This document shows positions 7,146 through 15,528 of a DNA stretch of 64,000 bases, one piece after another. The notes below the pieces were generated by a model that searched no databases, had not been told where the DNA came from, and saw only the letters and a program-made list of their open reading frames with translations. A program made the translations under genes and the position numbers. The stretch is from JBOGWP01 sp050693875 (GTDB lineage Bacteria; Actinomycetota; CADDZG01; JAHWKV01; JBOGWP01). Each line of letters begins with the position of its first letter. Positions within the stretch are counted from its first letter, which is position 1. The stretch spans positions 8,642 through 72,641 of the forward strand of contig JBOGWP010000159.1 in the NCBI GenBank assembly GCA_050693875.1, read 5' to 3'.

Positions 7146-8168
7146 CTACTCCTCGATGAGCGTCACGGTCATCGTGCCGCGGTAGAGACCGGTGGGAACC
7201 CCGCTCAGGTCGCCCACGAGCAGGTTGGGGAGGCTCGTATAGCTCCCGGTCTGCTTCAGGATCGAGCTCACGCTCGGAACGCCTGTGGCGGTGAGCAGTC
7301 CCTCGACCTGCGAGAGCAGCGCGTTGGTGATGAGGAGCGGGTTCACGTTGAGCGGCGCGGAGGTGAGCGCGGTGCGAACCGCGTCGTCGAGGCTGCTCTG
7401 GGTGATCATGCCCGCCGTCACTGCCTCGGCGCCGGTCAGGATCCCGTCGCCCCCGGCAGCCGTCGAGAAGATGCTGTTCTCGACCGTCTGCACCCAGGAG
7501 AGCAGATCCTGCTGGCTGCTGACGTTGCCCGCCTGCACCTGCACCGAGGTGGCGCCGGTTGCCGACGCGTCACAGGCGGCGTGGGGCGCCCGGTTGGCGA
7601 ACGTCCCACCCGACCCGGTGGTCACCTTGATGGGGAGGGCGTCCTCGATGCCCGTGAAGATGTTGCTGTTGGTGAAGTCCTGGAGCTGCTGGGTGACCGG
7701 CGACGTGACCGTCGATCCGCTGCTCAGCCCGAGCGCGGTGGCCAGGAGTCCGGTGATGCTGCCGGTGAGGTCGAGCACGGGCTGGGCCGAGGCCAGGACG
7801 TCGCGCACGCTGGTCGGGTTCGGCAGGAAGCCGATCGACATCTTGTTCGACGCTACCTGACCTGCGCAGTCGTACGTGCCCGCCACCGCGTCGAACTTGT
7901 AGAGGTTGCTCATCATCCCGGTCACCTGGTAGTTCCTCCGGTCGTAGGCGAGGTCGGAGACGTTCACCACGAAACCGGCGCTGCGGGCCGATCCGAGTGC
8001 GAGGGCGCTCAGGTCGGTGCCCGACAGCGACTTCACCGTCATCAGCCTCGACCCGCTGACGGTCGTTAGGGTGACCGTCGTCTGAACCGCCGCCTCGGCG
8101 GCGATGGCGATCGTCATGGCTGCAGCTGCGACGAGGAGCAGCAGCTTCTTTCTGCGCACCTTCATCAT
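7146..8168 (-). CDS. Secreted WxL-like surface protein
   Basis: A 340-residue secreted protein: M-M-K-V-R-R-K-K, a hydrophobic core and A-I-A-A-E-A-A cleavage region, then a Ser/Thr/Gly-rich beta-type domain with almost no charged residues and two Cys residues. It ends with Y-R-G-T-M-T-V-T-L-I-E-E, very like the last strand of WxL domains (G-T-Y-T-G-T-I-T in the first gene of the operon). The first ATG (8168) overlaps the stop of the preceding gene as ATGA, and an AAAGGA site lies before it. The W-x-L motifs themselves are weak, so membership in the WxL family is inferred from context and ends. Confidence 0.6.
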   Translation of the reverse strand: MMKVRRKKLLLLVAAAAMTIAIAAEAAVQTTVTLTTVSGSRLMTVKSLSGTDLSALALGSARSAGFVVNVSDLAYDRRNYQVTGMMSNLYKFDAVAGTYDCAGQVASNKMSIGFLPNPTSVRDVLASAQPVLDLTGSITGLLATALGLSSGSTVTSPVTQQLQDFTNSNIFTGIEDALPIKVTTGSGGTFANRAPHAACDASATGATSVQVQAGNVSSQQDLLSWVQTVENSIFSTAAGGDGILTGAEAVTAGMITQSSLDDAVRTALTSAPLNVNPLLITNALLSQVEGLLTATGVPSVSSILKQTGSYTSLPNLLVGDLSGVPTGLYRGTMTVTLIEE

Positions 8169-8473
8169 CCGTTCCTTTCGTTCGTCGGCGCGATCCGCTG
8201 TGTGCTGCGTACCTTCAGGAGCAGGAGGCCGGCTGCCAGCAGGGCGAGCGCGGCGGTGAGGGTTGCCGCGATGTCCGCTCCCGTCATCGGGACGTGCACG
8301 GGCGAGGAGGGGGGCTGCGGGGCCGGGGGGGCTTGCACGGCCGGGGTGGCCGGGCCCGCCGGGTCGACGATGACGGTGACGTCGACGTCCGCCATCGCCA
8401 TCCGAGGCAAGGCGAAGACGACGCCGAGCAGGGCGGCAACGACGACGGCGCGGGTGAGACGGCGAAGGGGCAT
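8165..8473 (-). CDS. Small surface protein with sortase-type sorting signal
   Basis: A 102-residue protein with a signal peptide (R-R-L-T-R then a hydrophobic run to A-M-A-D), a Pro/Ala-rich stalk (about 25 residues), the pentapeptide V-P-M-T-G, a membrane helix and a basic tail (K-V-R-S-T-Q-R). V-P-M-T-G followed by a helix and positive tail is the layout of an LPxTG-like sorting signal. Such short sortase substrates are characteristic members of WxL loci in Firmicutes. No sortase gene is in the window, so anchoring must depend on an enzyme elsewhere, if it happens. The stop overlaps the next start by ATGA. Confidence 0.65.
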   Translation of the reverse strand: MPLRRLTRAVVVAALLGVVFALPRMAMADVDVTVIVDPAGPATPAVQAPPAPQPPSSPVHVPMTGADIAATLTAALALLAAGLLLLKVRSTQRIAPTNERNG

Positions 8474-8484
8474 TGGCCGGGGTC

Positions 8485-9564
8485 CTAGTTCGGGTAGTAG
8501 ACGACGCGGCGACGAGATCGAAGGCGGGTGGCGGCCTGCCGCCTTCGCCGCTCACGGCGCCGACGCACGATGAGAAGAAGGAAGAACAGGGCGAGCCCGA
8601 GCGTGCCGGCTGCGCCGGCAGCGATCGCCCAGGGAGGAAGGTCCAACTCGAGACTCCGCGCGTCGTTGCCGACGGGCCGAGCCGCGACGGGAGCCGCGGC
8701 GTTCCCGACCGCGGAAGGAAAGGTGAGCGTGGCTTGCGCGGCGCGCTCCAGCGAGCCGGAACGGAGCACGATCCTCGCGTGCCACGGTCCGGCCGGCAGG
8801 TCCTTGTCGAGCGGAACGGCCAGGGTCGCTAGCCCCCCGATTGCGAGGGTCGTCCCCGGGGCCTGGAAGGGTCCCGCCGAGAGCTTCCCGGGGCCATCGG
8901 AGAGGGTGAGCTCGCCGTTCAGGTCGAGCGCGCGGCCCCCGATGTTGCGGACGCCGACGTCCACGACCGGAAGGCCATCGGACCCTCGGGCGGCGGCGAG
9001 GGACTCGACGGCGAAGTCGGAGGCGGGCTCTCCGCCCGGACCGACCGAAAGGTAGATGCGAACCCCCACGCGGTTCACCACCGAGAGACCGCCGTCGGGA
9101 GCCTTCGTCGGAGGAAGCTCGGCCCAGACCACGGCGTAGCGCTCGCCCTCGGACGCCGAGCCAGGCACGCCGATCGTCACGGTGGCTTCCGCCACTGCCC
9201 CGGACGCGAGCTCGACCTCCTGGGGAGTTACATGGGTCCAGCTCGAGAGCTCATTCCGGGTGGTGCCCTCGAGAAACCGGAAGGTCTGACCCTCCACCGC
9301 CGCGCCGGCGGCATACAGCTTGACCTTGGTCGCCAAGGCCGTGCCGTTGGAGATCTCGACCCGGCGGGTGATGGTCGCGCCGGGGCTCAGGTGGTCGACG
9401 ACATAGGCCTGGGCCCGAGGGTCGTTCGCCCGTGCTACGGGCGCGTCGAGGAGCCGGATGCCGACCCCGTCGGGCAGAGCGGCGGCATGCGCGGCGCGCG
9501 CCGGCGACAGGGTTGCTGCCGCCAGCGCTGCCGCGATGCCGAGGCGATGAAGTCGGTTAGGCAA
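8485..9564 (-). CDS. DUF916-type WxL-associated membrane-anchored surface protein (first copy)
   Basis: A 359-residue protein with a signal peptide (G-I-A-A-A-L-A-A-A-T, cleavage near A-R-A-A-H-A), an extracellular region opening V-G-I-R-L-L-D-A-P-V and containing a V-D-H-L-S-P-G-A-T-I strand typical of DUF916 proteins, a middle Ig-like part (V-V-D-V-G-V-R-N-I-G-G) and a single C-terminal membrane helix (A-I-A-A-G-A-A-G-T-L-G-L-A-L-F-F) with an Arg-rich tail. The TTG at 9564 overlaps the end of the WxL gene and gives a proper signal peptide; an upstream in-frame ATG would put a long Pro-rich stretch before it. Probable wall-anchoring partner of the WxL proteins. Confidence 0.7.
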   Translation of the reverse strand: MPNRLHRLGIAAALAAATLSPARAAHAAALPDGVGIRLLDAPVARANDPRAQAYVVDHLSPGATITRRVEISNGTALATKVKLYAAGAAVEGQTFRFLEGTTRNELSSWTHVTPQEVELASGAVAEATVTIGVPGSASEGERYAVVWAELPPTKAPDGGLSVVNRVGVRIYLSVGPGGEPASDFAVESLAAARGSDGLPVVDVGVRNIGGRALDLNGELTLSDGPGKLSAGPFQAPGTTLAIGGLATLAVPLDKDLPAGPWHARIVLRSGSLERAAQATLTFPSAVGNAAAPVAARPVGNDARSLELDLPPWAIAAGAAGTLGLALFFLLLIVRRRRERRRRQAATRLRSRRRVVYYPN

Positions 9565-10090
9565 CGGAGTGGGTGATGGTGCCGGTATAGGTCCCGGCCA
9601 CAGCCGCGGCCGGAATGTTGACGGTGACGGTGGGGTTCCATGTGGCCGAGTTGTTTCCGACGATGACGGCGGCAGAGTACGCAGTTCGGGAGGTGCTGAG
9701 GTCCTCGGCCACGAGCTGGCCGGGGGTGAACGTCGCGACACCCGATGTCGTCGCGGTGCCCGAGAGGTAGGTGGCGTTGGACTTGTTGATGGTCTCGTTC
9801 GCGGTGGCCGACCCGGTCGTGAAGTTGGTCGACGACACCGAGGCCGTCCACGACCCGCCGAGGAGTCCTCGGGCGTCGGTCACGGTGACGTTGCCCAACG
9901 TCGTTGAGATCGAGGCCGAGCCGGTCGCCGCGGAACCCAGGTTCTTCGTGGCAGGCGCGCTCACGGTGAGCGAGCCCCCGGTCAGCGAGAACGTGGTGAT
10001 GGTGTCCGCCGCCCAGGCCGGCAGGATGAGGGCCAACAATCCGACGGCGCTCAGCGCTGCGAGCACCGACACAACCAATCGCGTCTTCAT
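9557..10090 (-). CDS. WxL-domain-like secreted surface protein
   Basis: A 177-residue secreted protein: signal peptide (M-K-T-R-L-V-V-S to L-P-A-W-A-A-D), then a beta-rich domain of about 150 residues. It contains L-G-N-V-T-V-T-D-A-R-G followed by G-S-W-T-A-S-V, then N-S-A-T-W-N-P-T-V-T-V-N-I-P and the final A-G-T-Y-T-G-T-I-T-H-S-V-A. The conserved order (T-V-T-D-x-R-G, first Trp motif, second Trp motif, G-T-Y-T-G) is that of WxL cell-wall-binding domains, although the third position of each motif is not Leu. It is the promoter-proximal gene of the operon, with AAGGAG before the ATG. Confidence 0.75.
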   Translation of the reverse strand: MKTRLVVSVLAALSAVGLLALILPAWAADTITTFSLTGGSLTVSAPATKNLGSAATGSASISTTLGNVTVTDARGLLGGSWTASVSSTNFTTGSATANETINKSNATYLSGTATTSGVATFTPGQLVAEDLSTSRTAYSAAVIVGNNSATWNPTVTVNIPAAAVAGTYTGTITHSVA

Positions 10091-10253
10091 CGATCGCTCC
10101 TTTGCTGGTCGACGCATGTGCATCTGCACCAACAATCGGAGCGGCGCGGCCGCCGCCGCATAGCCCTTCGGGGCCATTTCCGCTGGTCAGAGCGGTCTGG
10201 GAATCAGACGAAACCGACTCGGCCGGGGGCGCGGAACGGATTCGGGGCCCGGG

Positions 10254-10877
10254 GTCAGGGGGCCGCGATCGCTTTGATCGGGGAGTTGCGCGTGAGCCCG
10301 CCGGAGGATCCGAAGAAGGGAGCGTCCTCGAACGGGAACATCCCTCCGTCCCCCGCGGACAGCCAGCATCTCTCAGTCGGGGGGACACCCCCGACTCCCC
10401 CCCGAACCCCCCGGCTGAGGGGACGGGAGCGATCGCGATGATCGGGGAGTTGAGCTTGATCCCGCCGGTCGAGCCGAAGAAGCCGGCATCACGAAGGGCG
10501 AAGAGCCCGCGGTCAGTGCCCTCGAGCCAGTAGCCCGTGCACGTCGTTGAGTAGGCCCGTGATCAACTGCGACGGCCTGGACAGATTCCCCCGCGGGTCG
10601 AGCGCGCGGGCGGTCAAGGGACGAGTGCGGGAGTCACGGCGAACGCCGACGCCGGCAGGAGCGTTGCCACTGCGAGGGCTGCCACTGCGAGGAGCTGGAT
10701 CAGCCTTGGCCATCTTCGACGCCCCCCCGGAGTGATCCATCGGTCGGGGCGCCGAATCACCGGTCCGTCCGCCGTGCCTCCCGTTGTCGCACGAACTTCC
10801 TCTGCTCGAATCGAGAAGTCGGTGTCGTGATCACGGCCCTTTGCCGCGTAGGGGTCCCTTCGACTCGCGTCAGCCAC
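10254..10877 (-). pseudogene. Broken secreted repeat protein (two 42-residue units, three frameshifts)
   Basis: A GTG at 10877, five bases after AAGGAG, starts a frame with a 55-residue charged N-terminus, a membrane/signal segment (L-I-Q-L-L-A-V-A-A-L-A-V-A-T) and A-S-A-F-A. It hits a stop at 10614. The same gene clearly continues in other frames: a linker, then G-Y-W-L-E-G-T-D-R-G-L-F-A-L-R-D with [12 protein letters not shown] (near 10540-10430), and a second unit S-A-G-D-G-G-M-F-P-F-E-D ending in a stop at 10254. At least three shifts are needed, near 10620, 10540 and 10384, two of them in or near G runs. Either a decayed paralogue of the repeat proteins or an assembly problem. Confidence 0.75.
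10376..10395. repeat. Palindromic in-gene insert, copy 1
   Basis: GTCGGGGG and CCCCCGAC form perfect eight-base arms around GACA. It lies at the junction between two 42-residue units of the broken repeat protein, the same place as related inserts at 17050 and 27277. Confidence 0.6.
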
Positions 10878-10919
10878 GTCAGCTCCTTCACGTCGACTGG
10901 TTGCCAGCGGTGTGCCACG

Positions 10920-10948
10920 AGGGTAGACGATAGAGATAAAACGGTCAA
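10920..10948 (-). promoter_or_regulatory. Promoter of the broken repeat protein
   Basis: On the minus strand TTGACC (10948-10943) is followed after 17 bases by TACCCT (10925-10920), about 40 bases before the GTG start. A second TTGACT lies 18 bases further upstream in an unusually AT-rich stretch. The promoter seems intact although the gene is not. Confidence 0.5.
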
Positions 10949-11007
10949 CCAAAACCAATTAGTCAACGCAGGGCATCGCATGTGGGGACCTCCGCAGGGT
11001 GAGGGAT

Positions 11008-11485
11008 CTACCGCCGGTCGAGGGCGGTGCGGATCCAGCCTCTCGCGGCGTCGTGGAGCGGTTCGTACGCCTCCCAGATCGCGCGAGCCCACCGCTCCAC
11101 CGCATCGGGGTAGTGCTCGGGGGGCACCCCAAGGACCTCCGCGATCGTCCTCGCGCCACGAAACGAGGGAAGTGACGGCTTCTGGACGCGGCGCGGTCCG
11201 TCGAGCCAGCGAAGCAGTGCCCGTCCCACCGCCGGATGGGCGCGATGCTCGAACGCCCAGCACAGGCCGCCGAGGTGCGCCGCCAGCGACTTTCCCGAGG
11301 CGCAGTAGCGGTCGGGATGCTGCAGGCAGTGGGCGTCAACCGCCATCCGGTGGGCGCGCCACGTTGGTGTTGGCCCGGCCGGACAGCTCCTCGAACAGGC
11401 CCTGGCAGCCGGCCGTCGCGCCCGGGAGCGACAGCCCGCACCCCGAGCAGGCGGCGGCGGCGTCATCGAAGGAGATCGCGTCCAT
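11008..11485 (-). pseudogene. DUF5946-family protein, frameshifted
   Basis: The ATG at 11485 opens a frame beginning M-D-A-I-S-F-D-D, with C-S-G-C-G-L-S-L-P (a Cys pair typical of this uncharacterised family) and G-C-Q-G-L-F-E-E-L, but it stops after about 50 codons. In a second frame the same protein continues W-R-A-H-R-M-A-V-D-A-H-C-L-Q-H-P and runs to the stop at 11008. One extra base (or two missing) near 11355-11370 explains the break. Repairing it gives about 158 residues, a normal length. It follows the glycerol-3-phosphate dehydrogenase gene by four bases. Family function is unknown. Confidence 0.7.
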
Positions 11486-11489
11486 GGGG

Positions 11490-12647
11490 TCAGGCGTGCT
11501 CCGAGGGAAGGGCTTCGATGGCGGTGTGGCAGGGGCTCGTCACGCCCAGCCATGAGCAGGCCTGGTCGACGGTTGCCTCCGCCATCCGCCGGAAGGTCGT
11601 GAACTTTCCTCCGGTGATCGTGAGCAATCCGCCCACGCCGTCACGCTCGGCATGGTCGAGGAGTGCCCAGGAGCGCGTGAGGCCCCGGTGGTCCCCGCTC
11701 CCCTCACGGCACTCCTCGAACAGCGGGCGGACTGCCGCCCAGGCCCGGGTGATCCCAGCTCCTCGGAGCTGAGGAACGAGCTGCTCCCCCTCCTCGAGCA
11801 TCCGGTCGACCTCACCCTCGGGGACCTCGAGATCGCCGGGGCCCGCGGCGGGCCTGTCGCTCGTCCCCATCACCGACTCCCCTCCCATCGGAACGAGGAT
11901 GTCGCCGTCGGAGGGCGCCCGGCAGCGGTTGAGGACCATCCGCGCCACGCGCGTCGTTGCGACCATCACGCCCCGGCTCGTCACCACCTTCACCCGGCAG
12001 TGCGCGAGCGCGGCGACCTCATCCGCCCAGGCGCCGGCTGCGTTGATCACCGCCGCGGCGCGGATCTCCTGCTCCTCGCCGGCCGCTGCCGCCCGCCGCA
12101 CCACCGCCCCGGCGACGGCGTCGCGTTCCACCAGAAGTCGCACGACTCGGTGGTTGGTGAGGACCCGGGCGCGCCGCCGGCGTGCCGCACGCGCGCACGC
12201 GCGGACGACGCCCGCCGCGTCGACGGCCGCGTCCCGTACGCGGAAGACCCGGACCACCCGCGGGTTCAACCCGGGTTCCTCCCGGCGCGCCTGCTCGGCG
12301 CCGATCTCGACCGCGGGGATCCTCAGGGCCGCGCACGCCTCCGCCCATCGCTGGGCATACGTGTGGTCGTCGCCCGCGGCGACGACGAAGAGACCTCCGG
12401 TGTCCTCGATCCACGGGGCGGCGACTCTTCGCAGGATCGCGTTCTCCTCCCTGCACTCGGTGGCCGCCCCGGGATCGGCAACCGCGTAGCGCGCCCCGGA
12501 GTGGAGGAGCCCGTGGAATCGCCCGGTCGTCCCCGATGCGAGCTCCCCGGCCTCGACGAGGACGACCCCCAGGCCGCGCAGCGCGGCGTCCCACGCGACG
12601 CCCGCGCCGGTCGAGCCGCCGCCGACGACGAGCAGGTCGGTCTCCAT
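11490..12647 (-). CDS. glpD: FAD-dependent glycerol-3-phosphate dehydrogenase-like oxidoreductase
   Basis: A 385-residue DAO-fold enzyme. It starts with the FAD loop D-L-L-V-V-G-G-G-S-T-G-A-G-V, has the GlpD-type S-G-T-T-G-R-F-H-G-L-L-H-S-G-A-R-Y, and V-I-N-A-A-G-A-W-A-D-E-V. The C-terminal FAD strand is present as T-I-T-G-G-K-F-T-T-F-R. It would oxidise glycerol-3-phosphate to dihydroxyacetone phosphate and pass electrons to quinone. It is much shorter than E. coli GlpD (about 500) because the C-terminal helical domain is missing, resembling the GlpA core. The ATG lies two bases after the glpK stop, so the pair is one operon. Confidence 0.85.
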   Translation of the reverse strand: METDLLVVGGGSTGAGVAWDAALRGLGVVLVEAGELASGTTGRFHGLLHSGARYAVADPGAATECREENAILRRVAAPWIEDTGGLFVVAAGDDHTYAQRWAEACAALRIPAVEIGAEQARREEPGLNPRVVRVFRVRDAAVDAAGVVRACARAARRRRARVLTNHRVVRLLVERDAVAGAVVRRAAAAGEEQEIRAAAVINAAGAWADEVAALAHCRVKVVTSRGVMVATTRVARMVLNRCRAPSDGDILVPMGGESVMGTSDRPAAGPGDLEVPEGEVDRMLEEGEQLVPQLRGAGITRAWAAVRPLFEECREGSGDHRGLTRSWALLDHAERDGVGGLLTITGGKFTTFRRMAEATVDQACSWLGVTSPCHTAIEALPSEHA

Positions 12648-12649
12648 CC

Positions 12650-14158
12650 TCACTCCTGCCCGGCCCAATCGAGCGTCCGGGCAACCGCCTTCTGCCAGAA
12701 GCGGTACCGGCCCGCGCGCTCGCGCTCGTCCATCTCCGGGGTCCACGTCCGATCCGCGGTCCACCGGCTGCGCAGCTCGTCGAGCCCCGACCACACGCCG
12801 GTTCCAAGCCCCGCGGCATAGGCTGCGCCGAGCGCGGTGGTCTCGGAAAGGGCCGGGCGCACCACCGGCACGCCCAGTACGTCGGCCTGGAACTGCATGA
12901 GGATCTCGTTGGCAACCATCCCGCCGTCGACCTTGAGCGACGACAGGCGCAGCCCGGAGTCGGCCACCATGGCGTCGGCGACCTCCCGGGTCTGCCAGGC
13001 GGTGGCCTCGAGCGCGGCTCGGGCCAGATGCCCGGCGGTGGCGTAGCGCGTCAGGCCGGCGATGACCCCGCGCGCGTCGCTCCGCCAGTGTGGCGCGAAG
13101 AGGCCGGAGAAGGCGGGGACGAAGTACACGCCGCCGTTGTCCTCGACCGAGCGGGCCAGGTCCTCCACCTGGGCGGAGTGCTCGATCACCCCGAGGTTGT
13201 CCCGCAGCCACTGCACCGCCGCCCCCGCGATCGCGACGGACCCCTCCAGGCAGTAGACGGGCGGTTCGGCGCCGATCCGGTAGCCGACGGTGGTGACGAG
13301 CCCGCTCTTCGACGGCACCGGTCGGAGGCCCGTGTTCAGGAGGAGGAAGCAGCCGGTTCCGTAGGTGTTCTTCGCATCGCCAACCTCGAAGCATGCCTGG
13401 CCGAAGAGCGCGGCCTGCTGGTCGCCCAGGAGCCCCGCAATCGGGACCCCCGGTGCCGCGGTGGCCGCCTCCCCGTGGACGCCGACCGATGAGCGGATCT
13501 CGGGGAGGATCGCCGCAGGGATGCCGAGCTCGGCCAGGATCCCCGGGTCCCACGCCAGGCGCTCGAGGTCCATCAGCATCGTCCGGCTGGCGTTCGTCAC
13601 GTCCGTGACGTGCACGCCCCCGATGGGCCCACCGGTCAGGTTCCAGAGCAGCCAGGAGTCGACCGTTCCGAAGGCAAGCTCCCCTGCCTCCGCTCGCTCT
13701 CGGACACCTGGGACGTGCTCGAGGAGCCAGGCGAGCTTCGGGCCGGAGAAGTAGGTGGCGATCGGCAGGCCGGTGAGCGCGCGGAAGCGGTCGATCCCGC
13801 CGTCCGCGGAGAGCTCGCGGCAGATCGCGTTCGTGCGCATGTCCTGCCACACAATGGCGTTGGCGAGCGGCCGTCCCGTCGCCCGTTCCCACATCACTGT
13901 CGTCTCGCGCTGGTTGGCTATGCCCAGAGCGGCGAGGTCGGTGGAGGAGAGGCCGGCGGCGTCGAGGGCGTCGTGCAGCACCTCCCGGCTTCCCTCCCAG
14001 ATCTCGACGGGGTCGTGCTCGACCCACCCCGCCCGTGGATAGATCTGCCGGTGCTCCTTCTGGGCTGCCGCGACCGGGCTTCCGCCCGCGTCGAAGATCA
14101 GGAAGCGGGTGCTGGTGGTTCCCTGGTCGAGCGCGCCGACGTAGCGGGGGCCGGTCAC
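12650..14158 (-). CDS. glpK: Glycerol kinase
   Basis: A 502-residue FGGY-family kinase of normal length. It has the phosphate-binding [11 protein letters not shown] at the N-terminus, [11 protein letters not shown], the glycerol-site [10 protein letters not shown] and the C-terminal [10 protein letters not shown] signature. It phosphorylates glycerol to glycerol-3-phosphate, the substrate of the dehydrogenase encoded next. The GTG start overlaps the stop of the nucleotide-sugar dehydrogenase gene by GTGA. No glpF transporter is adjacent. The coupling to a sugar dehydrogenase gene is unusual and may reflect glycerol-phosphate use in the envelope, but that is speculation. Confidence 0.95.
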   Translation of the reverse strand: MTGPRYVGALDQGTTSTRFLIFDAGGSPVAAAQKEHRQIYPRAGWVEHDPVEIWEGSREVLHDALDAAGLSSTDLAALGIANQRETTVMWERATGRPLANAIVWQDMRTNAICRELSADGGIDRFRALTGLPIATYFSGPKLAWLLEHVPGVRERAEAGELAFGTVDSWLLWNLTGGPIGGVHVTDVTNASRTMLMDLERLAWDPGILAELGIPAAILPEIRSSVGVHGEAATAAPGVPIAGLLGDQQAALFGQACFEVGDAKNTYGTGCFLLLNTGLRPVPSKSGLVTTVGYRIGAEPPVYCLEGSVAIAGAAVQWLRDNLGVIEHSAQVEDLARSVEDNGGVYFVPAFSGLFAPHWRSDARGVIAGLTRYATAGHLARAALEATAWQTREVADAMVADSGLRLSSLKVDGGMVANEILMQFQADVLGVPVVRPALSETTALGAAYAAGLGTGVWSGLDELRSRWTADRTWTPEMDERERAGRYRFWQKAVARTLDWAGQE

Positions 14159-15444
14159 AGCCGCACGATCGGCCCGTCGCGCCCGGCGAGGGCGTTGCGG
14201 GTGTCGAAGATCCGCCGGGCCGTCGAGGCGATGTACCCCCAGTCGTAGCTCGAGTGGTCGGTGACGACGAGCACCAGGTCGGCCCCTGCGAGTGCCTCCG
14301 CGTCCAGCCGGGAGCGCGCCATCCTGCCCCCCGGCAGGTCAAGGGCCTCGACGTAGGGGTCGTGGAAACCGACCTCGGCTCCCGCCTTGCCGAGCCGGGT
14401 CAGGATCTCCAGCGCCGGGGACTGGCGCACGTCGCCGACGTCCCGCTTGTAGCTGACCCCGAGCAGCAGGACGCGTGCCCCCTTCAGGCTCCTGCCGTCC
14501 TCGTTGAGGACCTCGGCGACGCGCTGGACGACGTAGCCCGGCATGCGAGCATTGAGCTCGCGGGCAAGCTCGACGAACCGGGCCGTCTCGCCCATCCTGC
14601 GAACCCGCCAGGACAGATAGGCGGGATCCACAGGGACACAGTGCCCGCCCCAGCCCGGCCCGGGATAGAAGGGATGAAAGCCGAACGGCTTCGTCGCCGC
14701 GGCGTCGATCACCTCCCAGACGTCGATGCCGAGGTCGCGGCAGAGGATGGCCATCTCGTTGGCCAGGGCGATGTTGACGTGGCGGTAGGTGTTCTCGAGG
14801 AGCTTCGCCATCTCGGCGACCCGTGGGGAGGAAACCGAGACGACCCGCTCGACGAAGCATTCGTAGAACGCCCGCATCAGCGCGGTGCTGCGCGCGTCGA
14901 TCCCCCCGACGATCTTCGGGACGTTGCCGAGTCCGAACCTGGCGTTGCCCGGGTCGATGCGTTCAGGAGAGAAGCCGAGAGCGAAGTCCGGCCCCGCCCG
15001 CAGTCCCGACGTCTCGAGCACCTCCCGGAGCAGCTCCTCGGTGGTGCCGGGGTAGGTCGTGCTCTCGAGCACCACCAGGACGCCCGGGCGAAGGTTGCGG
15101 GCGACGTCCTTGGCGGCGGCCTCGAGGCAGGAGAGGTCGGGCAGGTCGTCGCGCAGCGGCGTCGGGACGCAGATGGCCACCACCTCCGCGTCGCGAAGGG
15201 CTTCGGACTCCGACGTCGGCGTGAACCGTCCCGACCCGAGGGCCCCGGCGACATCGTCGGAGGACACGTCGAGGATGGGCGACGCTCCGCTCCGCAGGGC
15301 ACCGATCCGCTCCTCGTCGACGTCGATGCCCCGCACGGAGAACCCGGCGGCGACGGCACGCAGCGAGAGGGGGATCCCGACGTACCCGAGGCCGAGTACG
15401 GCGACGCGGGCGGAGCGGTCGCGGATCCGGTCGAGGAGGGCCAC
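14155..15444 (-). CDS. UDP-sugar 6-dehydrogenase (WbpA/WecC/TviB type)
   Basis: A 429-residue NAD-dependent four-electron dehydrogenase. It has the Rossmann loop [10 protein letters not shown] (16-25), F-S-P-E-R-I-D-P-G (158-166), the active-site Lys and Asn in E-M-A-K-L-L-E-N (K214, N218) and the thioester Cys in [11 protein letters not shown] (C269). The [12 protein letters not shown] stretch is typical of UDP-N-acetyl-hexosamine rather than UDP-glucose dehydrogenases. It would make a UDP-uronate for the surface glycan. It is followed (overlap) by glpK; a GT4 gene lies upstream on the same strand. Unlike the homologue at 49.3 kb, all catalytic residues are present. Confidence 0.9.
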   Translation of the reverse strand: MALLDRIRDRSARVAVLGLGYVGIPLSLRAVAAGFSVRGIDVDEERIGALRSGASPILDVSSDDVAGALGSGRFTPTSESEALRDAEVVAICVPTPLRDDLPDLSCLEAAAKDVARNLRPGVLVVLESTTYPGTTEELLREVLETSGLRAGPDFALGFSPERIDPGNARFGLGNVPKIVGGIDARSTALMRAFYECFVERVVSVSSPRVAEMAKLLENTYRHVNIALANEMAILCRDLGIDVWEVIDAAATKPFGFHPFYPGPGWGGHCVPVDPAYLSWRVRRMGETARFVELARELNARMPGYVVQRVAEVLNEDGRSLKGARVLLLGVSYKRDVGDVRQSPALEILTRLGKAGAEVGFHDPYVEALDLPGGRMARSRLDAEALAGADLVLVVTDHSSYDWGYIASTARRIFDTRNALAGRDGPIVRL

Positions 15445-15528
15445 GCTGCGTCGAGTCTAGGGCGGGGCCCGCCGGGCTGCCTTCCGAGGCGGCAGGGGGG
15501 ACGATCGGCCGGGGTGACGAGCGCGGAC

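Noticed and set aside
10513..10740. A 75-codon minus-strand frame starting M-D-H-S-G-G.
   Set aside because: It carries the linker of the broken repeat protein in a shifted frame; the better start with AAGGAG is the GTG at 10877.
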